Shown in pieces: positions 24,752 through 31,844 of a stretch of DNA of 41,931 nucleotides. The first letter of the stretch is position 1; the number at the start of each line of letters is the position of its first letter. This DNA is from Candidatus Aegiribacteria sp. (GTDB taxonomy: Bacteria > Fermentibacterota > Fermentibacteria > Fermentibacterales > JCC-6). The stretch is from positions 1-41,931 of the forward strand of contig JAIORS010000229.1 in the NCBI GenBank assembly GCA_021108005.1, read 5' to 3'. Made by a program: the position numbers and the translations under genes. The notes below the pieces were generated by a model that saw nothing but the letters and a program-made list of their open reading frames with translations, had not been told where the DNA came from and ran no database searches.

Positions 24752-25996
24752 TTGAGTTTCATAAGGGACACACAGTTCTACAAATTCTCGGCTTACGGAT
24801 TTCTGAAGAATCTGCGTTTTTTTGAGCCTTTCATCATACTGTATTTCAGGGAGATAGGGTTTTCATTCCTCGATATTGGCATCCTATTCGCAATAAGAGA
24901 GATATCAACAGTATTTCTTGAGGTGCCTACGGGTTTTGTAGCGGATATCGGTGGGAGAAAAACCTCCATGATATTCTCCATGGCAGCATACATCATCAGT
25001 TTTCTCACTTTCTTCTTCTTCCGGTCCTACACCGCGGCGGCGAGTGCCATGGTGCTTTTCGCGTGTGGGGAAGCATTCAGAACGGGTACACACAAAGCCA
25101 TGATACTTGAATACCTGAACCTTACCGGGCAGCAGGAGTGGAAGCCCGATTACTACGGGGCCACCAGAGCTGCCTCAAAGATTGGCTCAGCGGTCAACGC
25201 GCTTATAGCTGCAACTCTTGTATTGATTACGGGAAGCTTCAGGTACGTATTTTTAGCCGCAGCGTTTCCATGTGTCCTGAACATGATGAACCTCGCTTCG
25301 TACCCTTCGGTTTTGAATGGAACCGATGTGGAAAAAGGCTACGCCAGGCCCGGCATTAAGGATACAATGCGCTATTTCGCATCGGTATTCAGGAAGAGTG
25401 ATGCCCGCCTCAGTATCATAAATTCCGCAACTTTTGATGGATTTTTCAAGGTTCTTAAGGAATACCTCCAGCCTGTACTGAAAGCTCTTGCCATCGGATT
25501 GCCGGTTTTCACCGCAATGAGTGGCAACAGAAGAACGGCCATAGTTACTGGTCTTGTCTATTTTGTGCTTTTCCTTGCGGCAAGTACGGCATCAAGATAC
25601 TCCGGGAGATTCAGCAGGAGGTTAAAAGGTGTTGTTCAGTCCATTAATATCACCTGGATAATTGGCTTCAGTATGCTGATAATTGCCGGTATTTTTCAGG
25701 AACTGTCAGTATACGTGGTTACCATTGGGGCTTACCTTGTTCTCTTTGTCCTGCAGAACCTCAGGAGGCCGCTCTGCGTTACCTATATCAGTGATAAAGT
25801 TCCTCACAGGATAATGGCTTCGGGGCTTTCTGTTGAATCACTTATAAAAATGCTCGTTATGACGGTTCTGGCCCCGGTGTGCGGTTGGGTTGCAGATATG
25901 GCCGGGATAGGTATTGCAGTTGCCGGAGCAGGAGTACTGATGGGGCTTCTGTACATTCCTCTGAGACTGAAGAGACCGGAGTTCGTGGTGAAATAA
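24752..25996 (+). CDS. MFS transporter, 12 helices
   Basis: A 414-residue membrane protein of the major facilitator superfamily with about twelve helices in two halves. The loop between helices 2 and 3 holds the MFS signature variant EVPTGFVADIGGRKTSM (motif A form G-x-x-A-D-x-x-G-R-K/R). A long soluble connector of about 60 residues follows helix 6 (near VEKGYARPGIKDTMRYF). It starts at TTG 24752, 12 bases after the winged-helix gene stop; no ATG is available before the first helix. The substrate cannot be told. The pairing with an adjacent regulator is typical of drug or metabolite exporters. Confidence 0.85.
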   Translation: MSFIRDTQFYKFSAYGFLKNLRFFEPFIILYFREIGFSFLDIGILFAIREISTVFLEVPTGFVADIGGRKTSMIFSMAAYIISFLTFFFFRSYTAAASAMVLFACGEAFRTGTHKAMILEYLNLTGQQEWKPDYYGATRAASKIGSAVNALIAATLVLITGSFRYVFLAAAFPCVLNMMNLASYPSVLNGTDVEKGYARPGIKDTMRYFASVFRKSDARLSIINSATFDGFFKVLKEYLQPVLKALAIGLPVFTAMSGNRRTAIVTGLVYFVLFLAASTASRYSGRFSRRLKGVVQSINITWIIGFSMLIIAGIFQELSVYVVTIGAYLVLFVLQNLRRPLCVTYISDKVPHRIMASGLSVESLIKMLVMTVLAPVCGWVADMAGIGIAVAGAGVLMGLLYIPLRLKRPEFVVK

Positions 25997-26187
25997 TACT
26001 GACTTAAATTGAATATTGTAATCGAGGTTAAAGAAAAACCCATTCAAAAACTGAAAGAAAATGGTCATTTGAAATACGATACATTTTTTCTGATATAAAC
26101 AGGAATTTAAGCTATTTAGATAAGAAATATCGAGAGGATGGACTTGCCCTGAAATATCACGACTCGCAGACCTATAGTTAGCACGAG

Positions 26188-26436
26188 ATGAATAAAGGTA
26201 CCAAACGAGCTGTATTTCTAGATCTCAATGGAACGTTGGTCATGCCAATCAAGGTTAGCTTTCTTTCAGATTCCGATGTTTTAGCAGCGAAATCCTTTGG
26301 CGGACTTGGATGTTTCGTCAAAACAGGATGGGGGAAAAAGAAATCGGAATTGGAGGCGGCTCGACCATACGCAGATTTTATCGGGAGCAATCTCGATGAA
26401 GTCGCAGATTGGATCTTATCGACAAATGATCTGTAG
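26188..26436 (+). pseudogene. HAD-family phosphatase remnant with internal deletion
   Basis: An 82-codon open frame that joins the two ends of a HAD hydrolase. The N-terminus is motif I (KRAVFLDLNGTLV, with the nucleophile Asp). The rest is the C-terminal core: SDSDVLAAKSFGGLGCFVKT, then GWG and ADFIGSNLDEVADWIL, which contains the motif-IV acidic residues. Intact HAD phosphatases of the heptose/histidinol-phosphate type have about 170-190 residues, so about 90-100 residues with motifs II and III are missing between MPIKV and SFLSD. The reading frame is kept across the junction. It cannot be an active phosphatase as it stands; a weak Shine-Dalgarno also argues for decay. Confidence 0.7.
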
Positions 26437-26473
26437 CTGGCTTCCGTTCTCTGAATTCTATTCCGGTTTCCAA

Positions 26474-26511
26474 GCGATGATATCGGATAAAATTCGCCTG
26501 AGGCTTCAGGT
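26474..26511 (-). pseudogene. Possible fragment related to the small gene at 27991-28308
   Basis: Thirty of 38 bases here match 28096-28133, inside the small minus-strand gene downstream. The first 15 bases (AGCGATGATATCGGA) are identical. Read on the minus strand, both encode SLR, a variable stretch, then SDIIA. In-frame stops flank the copy at 26474-26511, so it would be a decayed fragment of a paralogue. The match is short, so a chance or convergent similarity is possible. Confidence 0.4.
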
Positions 26512-26656
26512 TTTGATATGTGCTTGACAGTGAGGGTTTGCTGTATGTATTCTCTTACTACATGGAATAGCACCGGTTAGCAGTATATTTAGCAGTGTTA
26601 TTCCAGACCGTAGAGGGTAGTGCGAAGTTCAGTTTCTATTGGGGTTATAAGATTAA

Positions 26657-27964
26657 ATGAAAAAGAAAGATAGCAGTAAGAACTCTATCAAATCATCCTC
26701 TATAATTACTGAACCGGATTATATCAAAAAAGATTTACTTTCTGCAGAAATTCCAGAACAGCTTCACTCGATCTTTTCAAAAGCTCAAATTTACATTGAT
26801 CGCTATTTCAACAGTCGAAAAGAGAATGCAAAAGAGGGGATGATAAGCATTTCAGGTGAACGGTATCTTCTTCTCAGAGCTGATACTCTGGCTTTGGATT
26901 TTTTTGATAGTGTACACAGCATCTATGGTGCAAGTAATGAAGCACACAGTGTTATCAATGCCCTTCTTTTTGACATTTCATATACAATGGGTCGATCAGA
27001 TGCAAGACTATTTCATGAAAGTATGGGACTAACCAACCCGCTCGAAAAACTTTCAGCCGGTCCACTTCATTTTGCTCACACTGGCTGGGCCAAAGTTCGT
27101 ATTGAACCTGAATCAAATCCAACTCCCGATGAGAATTACATTCTTTATTTTGAGCATAGTTACTCTTTTGAAGCGGATAGTTGGATAAGGAAAAAACGTC
27201 ATTCAAGAACACCCGTTTGTATCATGAGTTCAGGATATTCTTCGGGATGGTGTTCAGAAAGTTTTGGTTTACCACTTGTTACCGTTGAATATTCATGTCG
27301 TGCTAGAGGTGACGCGTCCTGCAGTTTCATAATGGCTCCGGCAAATCGTATTAAGGAACATGTTACGCGTTTATTAGGGAAAGACAAATTGTATGGTCTT
27401 TATTTTCCTCGTTATTTCAGTCGTCGGGATCATGAAGAAAAACTTTGGCTTATGGCATTTTTTGACCCGCTTACGGGATTGGCAAACCGTGTTCGATTCA
27501 GGGAGAAAATTGTTGTGGCATTCAAACGTGCTGATCGCTATCATCATTTGACTGTTATACTATTTATTGATCTTGATGACTTTAAACATATCAATGACAA
27601 ATACGGACATGGAGTTGGTGATGCTGTTCTGAAGGAAATTGCAAAACGATTAAAACATAATATCCGTTCTACTGATACGATTGCCAGAATTGGAGGAGAT
27701 GAGTTTACTGTTCTGCTTTCACAGGTTAAAGAGAAAACAAATATCTGCTCTATTGTTGAAAAAATACTTTCAGAAATTAAACAAACGATTAATCACAATG
27801 GTAATAGTATTTATGTAACCGCGAGCATTGGGATCAGTATTTATCCATTTGATGGGAGTTCACCGGAGATGTTGATCAGTGATGCGGATGATGCGATGTA
27901 TAAAGCTAAACAAAAGGGGAAGGATTGTTACAGTTTTTCAGATTCAGATACTCCTTCTTCCTGA
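26657..27964 (+). CDS. V4R-GGDEF diguanylate cyclase
   Basis: A 435-residue protein. Residues 65-230 form a V4R/XylR-N-like ligand-binding domain (SSGYSSGWCSESFGLPLVTV, then EYSCRARGDASCSFIMAP), a fold that senses small hydrocarbons in XylR-type regulators. The conserved Cys residues (199, 214, 222) could bind a metal or heme. Residues 268-428 are a GGDEF domain with DPLTGLANR, the metal motif LDDFKHIND and GGDEF at 346-350. The inhibitory RxxD (Arg337-Asp340) is intact, so product feedback is expected. It should make c-di-GMP in response to a bound ligand. The gene is AT-richer (many AAA and ATT codons) than its neighbours and lies among gene remnants, which suggests recent gain. Confidence 0.88.
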   Translation: MKKKDSSKNSIKSSSIITEPDYIKKDLLSAEIPEQLHSIFSKAQIYIDRYFNSRKENAKEGMISISGERYLLLRADTLALDFFDSVHSIYGASNEAHSVINALLFDISYTMGRSDARLFHESMGLTNPLEKLSAGPLHFAHTGWAKVRIEPESNPTPDENYILYFEHSYSFEADSWIRKKRHSRTPVCIMSSGYSSGWCSESFGLPLVTVEYSCRARGDASCSFIMAPANRIKEHVTRLLGKDKLYGLYFPRYFSRRDHEEKLWLMAFFDPLTGLANRVRFREKIVVAFKRADRYHHLTVILFIDLDDFKHINDKYGHGVGDAVLKEIAKRLKHNIRSTDTIARIGGDEFTVLLSQVKEKTNICSIVEKILSEIKQTINHNGNSIYVTASIGISIYPFDGSSPEMLISDADDAMYKAKQKGKDCYSFSDSDTPSS

Positions 27965-27990
27965 TTCAAAACAGAACTGAATTTGTTTCC

Positions 27991-28308
27991 TTAGTCTTTT
28001 TCAGGTTCATCATCAATTCTTCTCTTCATTATAAGAAGCGTACTGCCTAAACATGCGCCGATAGTGGCGACTTTCCAGCCATCATCCTGTTTTTCAGCGA
28101 TGATATCGGAGACTTTGCTCCTGAGGCTCCAGAATATCTGAATAACCTCATGTTCGTATTTGTAACCGTTATTGGCAAGGATCAGCATATTTCCACCTGA
28201 GATATCCCCAAGCGCAACTACGTTCCAATTGTCCTTTTCTTTGTCCTTTATAGTTTTTTTCATGGCTGTTGCGCTTTTCCAGGAAGCAGGAATCATAAGG
28301 TGTTTCAA
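27991..28308 (-). CDS. Small protein of two similar halves, unknown function
   Basis: A 105-residue protein made of two related units. The first has KEKDNWNVVALGDISGGNML (residues 22-41), the second EKQDDGWKVATIGACLGSTL (72-91), with their central Trp residues 50 apart. Each unit reads as a charged helix followed by a beta hairpin, a pattern similar to DUF4177-like proteins (W-x-V-x-x-x-G). The start is TTG at 28308, preceded by AGGGG at 28316-28320 at good spacing; Met5 would lose part of the first unit. It is convergent with the V4R-GGDEF gene and 23 bases downstream of another small gene on its strand. No function can be assigned. Confidence 0.65.
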   Translation of the reverse strand: MKHLMIPASWKSATAMKKTIKDKEKDNWNVVALGDISGGNMLILANNGYKYEHEVIQIFWSLRSKVSDIIAEKQDDGWKVATIGACLGSTLLIMKRRIDDEPEKD

Positions 28309-28331
28309 GGTTTATCCCCTTTCATTATCTG

Positions 28332-28646
28332 TTAGCTGGGGATCCATATTTTATTGGCCAGTATAGTCTCGGTACCTTTAGGAAGGATTATCTGTTCTTT
28401 TGTTTCACAGAAGAATACAAAACCCTTCCAGGAGAAGAGGTATCGGGTTTTTCTCTTTTTGAAACCGGTGGGCGAAACTACAATCAGCGGATCCGTAGTT
28501 TTAGAGAGAATTTTCGAGAATTCACCGGGTTGAAGCTTTATTATTGCCCCGGACGCCTTTACAGCATTTGCGATTGCATTTGCAGCTGAAGTGGCCACTG
28601 TTGTGCCAACACTAATCATCGCAGCCGTTAGTGCGGGATCAGCCAT
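28332..28646 (-). CDS. Small protein with hydrophobic N-terminus, unknown function
   Basis: A protein of 104 residues from the ATG at 28646. I prefer that ATG because AGGAGA (28655-28660) is spaced eight bases from it, whereas the upstream ATG at 28655 overlaps the ribosome site. Residues 1-30 form a small-residue helix (ADPALTAAMISVGTTVATSA) that might be membrane-inserted or amphipathic. The rest is beta-rich and basic (GFKKRKTRYLFSWKGFVFFC, then IILPKGTETILANKIWIPS), suggestive of a small barrel-like domain. I do not recognise a family. Its neighbour downstream is the two-unit protein. Confidence 0.6.
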   Translation of the reverse strand: MADPALTAAMISVGTTVATSAANAIANAVKASGAIIKLQPGEFSKILSKTTDPLIVVSPTGFKKRKTRYLFSWKGFVFFCETKEQIILPKGTETILANKIWIPS

Positions 28647-28706
28647 TTGATACATCTCCTATCCATTTAAATAAATAGTTCCTGCAGGATGGATAAGCAA
28701 TAGCGA

Positions 28707-30062
28707 TTACCTGACATAACCAAGATCCTGCAGAGTTCTGTCCATGCTCTCGGCAAAGGGTACTATTTCCGGAAATCCCTTTTGCGGGAGTGACCAGTAG
28801 TAGTAGAGCTGATTAATTGTCTCTCTGCTTGGAGTGATGGGGTTTAATTCATGGGGATCATTCTGCAGGTCGTAAAGGACCGGCTCAGCTTCCTGCGGAT
28901 TTCCGATTACCACTCTGTGCTCAAGTCTTACTGCCGCAAGATCCGGAGTTGCCCAGATGAGGTTGCTCGAAGGTATGTATCTCAATGTTCGTTCGGAATC
29001 GATACGGAGGATATCCCTTCCTTCTGCCCAGATTGGAATATCAAATCCCAGCATGACCAGTAAAGTGGGTAAAATGTCTATCTGAGCAGTTACTTCATTG
29101 TTTACACTGACTGGTATGTGTCTGCCGGAAATTATTAGTGGTATATCGAGTAACTCCTGGTATAGTGTATGTCCGTGACCCATGCCGCCGTGTTCCAGGA
29201 ATTCTTCTCCATGATCGCCGATAATAACGAAGACGGTGTTTTCAAGAGTGCCCCTGGTCTCCAGTTCGGTTATCATCCGGCCGATCTGGTTGTCCGTGAA
29301 GGCCAGCTCGCCATCGTAAAGGCCAATCATGATCTCAAGCTGGGTTGAATCCATTTCGACAAGACCCTGATTGAAGTCCAGAACATCGTCCATTGTTCCC
29401 CAGAATTTATTGAAAAGAGTATCAGCTTTCGGGTTGGAGTAAAGGGTATCCCACGGATGCGGCGGAGAGTAGGGAAGATGCAGATCGAAAAAGTGAATGG
29501 CTGTGAAGAGAGGTTTTGCCGGATCTCTATTAGCATCGTACCAATCGATGTAATCGTTCACCGTTTCCTCTGCGTTCCGTAGGCTTGCTATGCCTGTAAA
29601 ACCTTGACAGTCAAAATGATCGAAACCCTGATGGAAGCCGAAGTCTTCGTTCATGAAGATGACATTGAAAAAGGCGGCTGTCTGGTATCCCGCTCCACGT
29701 TTAAGCAGCAGCGGAATGGTTGGAAGTGCAGAATCAATACCATAGAATTCGCCGTTTGAATGGCCAGCTCCATGGGATCGCTGTGAAAGACCTGTCATGA
29801 TGGTTGTCATTGCGGGTAAAGTCCAACCGCTCTGACTCTGGACACGGGTCCACATTGTTCCGCTTGCGGCAAGACTGTCCAGCACAGGAGTGGTTTCTCT
29901 GTAGTATCCGTTCACTGACAGGTGATCAGCTCTAATTGTGTCAATAAGAACAAGAACTATATCGGGATATTTGTTCAAAGAGATTTCTTCACTTCCGCAT
30001 CCTGACAGGATGAGAAACGAGATAACCGAAACGAATGTAAGAACATTTGCCAGTTTTTTCAT
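28707..30062 (-). CDS. Sulfatase/alkaline-phosphatase-superfamily lipoprotein
   Basis: A 451-residue exported hydrolase. A signal peptide ends in the lipobox LSGC (Cys22), so it is a lipoprotein. The first metal site is in VLVLIDTIRADHLS (Asp41); the second in VIIGDHGEEFLEHGGMGHGH. The nucleophile region reads GWTLPAMTTIMTG: sulfatases have Cys or Ser there (C/S-x-P-S-R), while this has Thr81 and no Arg, so formylglycine cannot form. That favours a phosphatase, phosphodiesterase or phosphotransferase rather than a sulfatase. The ATG overlaps the thiC stop by four bases (ATGA), so it is translated from the thiC message and placed under its TPP riboswitch. A role in cleaving thiamine phosphates outside the cell is a plausible but unproven idea. 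Confidence 0.85.
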   Translation of the reverse strand: MKKLANVLTFVSVISFLILSGCGSEEISLNKYPDIVLVLIDTIRADHLSVNGYYRETTPVLDSLAASGTMWTRVQSQSGWTLPAMTTIMTGLSQRSHGAGHSNGEFYGIDSALPTIPLLLKRGAGYQTAAFFNVIFMNEDFGFHQGFDHFDCQGFTGIASLRNAEETVNDYIDWYDANRDPAKPLFTAIHFFDLHLPYSPPHPWDTLYSNPKADTLFNKFWGTMDDVLDFNQGLVEMDSTQLEIMIGLYDGELAFTDNQIGRMITELETRGTLENTVFVIIGDHGEEFLEHGGMGHGHTLYQELLDIPLIISGRHIPVSVNNEVTAQIDILPTLLVMLGFDIPIWAEGRDILRIDSERTLRYIPSSNLIWATPDLAAVRLEHRVVIGNPQEAEPVLYDLQNDPHELNPITPSRETINQLYYYWSLPQKGFPEIVPFAESMDRTLQDLGYVR

Positions 30063-31366
30063 TTTCTCTGTTTCTCCAGATTCTTTTCAAAAGCTCTTTT
30101 GGTTGTTTTAAGGGCACATAGATGACCACACATCGAACATACATCATTATCGGAAGGAAGGGCTTCGTCCCTCTCTTTCCTTGCCGTGAGGGGATCCATT
30201 GCAAGTTCGTATTGCGCATCCCAGTCGAAATTGTTCCTGGCTTCCGCCATCAGATTATCGGGTTCCATTGCTCCTTTGATACCACGTGCGATATCAGCTG
30301 CGTGGGCAGCTATTCTTGCTGAGATTACACCTGTTCTTACATCGTCAGCGTCGGGAAGCCTCAGATGCTCCGCAGGGGTCACATAGCACAGAAAATCAGC
30401 GCCGTACCAGGCTGCCAGCGCGCCGCCTATCGCGGAAGTTATATGATCATACCCAGGGGCTATATCCGTGACTATTGGACCAAGAACGTAGAAAGGCGCA
30501 TTGTTGCAGAGGCTTTTCTGTATTCTGATATTCTCGGCAATTTTGTCCAGCTGAACGTGACCCGGTCCTTCTATCATCACCTGAACTCCAGCATTATGCG
30601 AGAGTTTCTGTAGTTCACCAAGTGATATGAGTTCCTCAATCTGAGCCTGATCAGAAGCGTCCGCAAGGCATCCTGGCCTCAGACCGTCACCAAGTGAGAA
30701 AGTAACATCGTACTCATGAAGAATTTCAATCAGTCGGTCAAAATGATCGTACAGAGGGTTTTCCTTCCCTCTCTTTTCCATCCATTCCGCAAGAAGAGAA
30801 CCGCCCCTTGAGACTATTCCGAGCTTCCTTCCCTGGTTTTTAAGGAGGCTCAGGGCTCGTTCCGTTACGCCACAGTGAAGTGTCAGGTAGTCTACGCCCA
30901 TTCTGCAGTGATCCTCTACAGCGGAGAATATTTCATCCTCTGAAACATCACTTACATCTCTTTCCGCTCTCATCGCTTCGCCGAATACCTGATAAAGAGG
31001 GACAGTACCTATGGGCACCGGGCTCATCTCCATTATCCTGGTAAGTATTGATTTCCATTGAGGGCCGGTTGAAAGATCCATAACGGTGTGGGCTCCGTAT
31101 GAAACTGCGATCTGGAGTTTTTCAAGTTCAGCTTTTGCTGACTCTAAATCTTCCGAACTGCCGATATTCGCATTGATCTTGATGGTCATGCCCCTGCCAA
31201 TCGCGATGGGCCTGCGGATATCATGTGTATTGTTGGCGGGGATTACAATTGTTCCGTCTGCAAGGCCGCCTGTCAACACGGCAGTGTCAACTCCTTCAAG
31301 ATCAGCCGTTCTGCCTACTATTTCAAGGGCTTTCCCGTTCTTTGCTGCTTCTATTACTGTAGTCAT
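30059..31366 (-). CDS. thiC: Phosphomethylpyrimidine synthase ThiC
   Basis: A 435-residue radical-SAM enzyme that rearranges 5-aminoimidazole ribotide into hydroxymethylpyrimidine phosphate for thiamine synthesis. The C-terminal Fe-S motif CSMCGHLC (CxxCxxxxC form) is intact, as are INANIGSS, YGAHTVMDLSTG, TLHCGV, EGPGHV and GPIVTDIAPGYDHITSAIGG. It is the short bacterial form without the N-terminal domain of the roughly 600-residue enzymes. The ATG at 31366 follows a TPP riboswitch by about 14 bases, so translation control is likely. Other thi genes are absent from the window. Its stop overlaps the phosphatase-like lipoprotein gene. Confidence 0.97.
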   Translation of the reverse strand: MTTVIEAAKNGKALEIVGRTADLEGVDTAVLTGGLADGTIVIPANNTHDIRRPIAIGRGMTIKINANIGSSEDLESAKAELEKLQIAVSYGAHTVMDLSTGPQWKSILTRIMEMSPVPIGTVPLYQVFGEAMRAERDVSDVSEDEIFSAVEDHCRMGVDYLTLHCGVTERALSLLKNQGRKLGIVSRGGSLLAEWMEKRGKENPLYDHFDRLIEILHEYDVTFSLGDGLRPGCLADASDQAQIEELISLGELQKLSHNAGVQVMIEGPGHVQLDKIAENIRIQKSLCNNAPFYVLGPIVTDIAPGYDHITSAIGGALAAWYGADFLCYVTPAEHLRLPDADDVRTGVISARIAAHAADIARGIKGAMEPDNLMAEARNNFDWDAQYELAMDPLTARKERDEALPSDNDVCSMCGHLCALKTTKRAFEKNLEKQRK

Positions 31367-31380
31367 GCCTGCTCTTTCAT

Positions 31381-31450
31381 TTTCCCTTCGCTGGTGCTAA
31401 CCAGATCAGGTTCATTGGGTGTATTCTCAGCCAGTACTGGCACCCCCCAT
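31381..31450 (-). promoter_or_regulatory. TPP riboswitch (THI box) of thiC
   Basis: On the minus strand, reading from 31450 down, the element begins GGGGGGTGCC, followed by CTGAGAATACACCC, then the core GAACCTGATCTGGTTAG and ACCAGCG, and ends AGGGAAA. These are the conserved pyrimidine-binding (CUGAGA) and diphosphate-binding parts of the TPP aptamer. It lies 14 bases ahead of the thiC ATG, leaving no room for a separate terminator, so I infer control of ribosome access: TPP binding would shut off thiC and the coupled downstream gene. Confidence 0.95.
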
Positions 31451-31544
31451 AATTGCTAACTCCATCATCTATTCTTAACGGTTTAATTCAGAAGTCAAGT
31501 GCGTATATAATATATTTTCATTATTATTCTGCAGGAGGTGAGGG

Positions 31545-31844
31545 ATGACTGAGAAGAGCGACAATGAAGGCAAGCTGGTTACGGTTCTTGAAGCCAAGAA
31601 TGAGATTGAAGCTATTACCATACAGGCATTTCTTGAAAGCCAGGGAATCGACGCAGCTATAAGAAGCAGGCAGATACCTATGTACGATGGAATTGCCAGG
31701 GTATGGAATCCTGTCTGGGGTTACGTAATGGTAATGGAGTACGACAGCGAAAGAGCGAAACGGCTGATAGTTGAGTACCTTGATTCATGCATCGACGATG
31801 AAGATTCAGGTTATTATGAAGGTGTGGATGAGGGGATGGATTAA
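31545..31844 (+). CDS. DUF2007 domain protein
   Basis: A 99-residue protein that fits DUF2007 (putative signal-transducing protein): LVTVLEAKNEIEAITIQAFL, then ESQGIDAAIRSRQIPMYDG, and WGYVMVMEYDSERAKRLI. The fold is a small alpha/beta sandwich related to PII-like and ACT-like proteins; the family's ligand is unknown. The C-terminal tail is acidic (DDEDSGYYEGVDEGMD). A strong Shine-Dalgarno (AGGAGGTGAGGG) precedes the ATG. The stop overlaps the start of the cyclophilin gene (TAATG), so the two are translated as a unit. It diverges from thiC. Confidence 0.8.
   Translation: MTEKSDNEGKLVTVLEAKNEIEAITIQAFLESQGIDAAIRSRQIPMYDGIARVWNPVWGYVMVMEYDSERAKRLIVEYLDSCIDDEDSGYYEGVDEGMD

Noticed and set aside
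28707-30062. True sulfatase call
   Set aside because: The Cys/Ser-x-Pro-Ser-Arg motif needed for formylglycine is absent; Thr81 stands in the nucleophile position.
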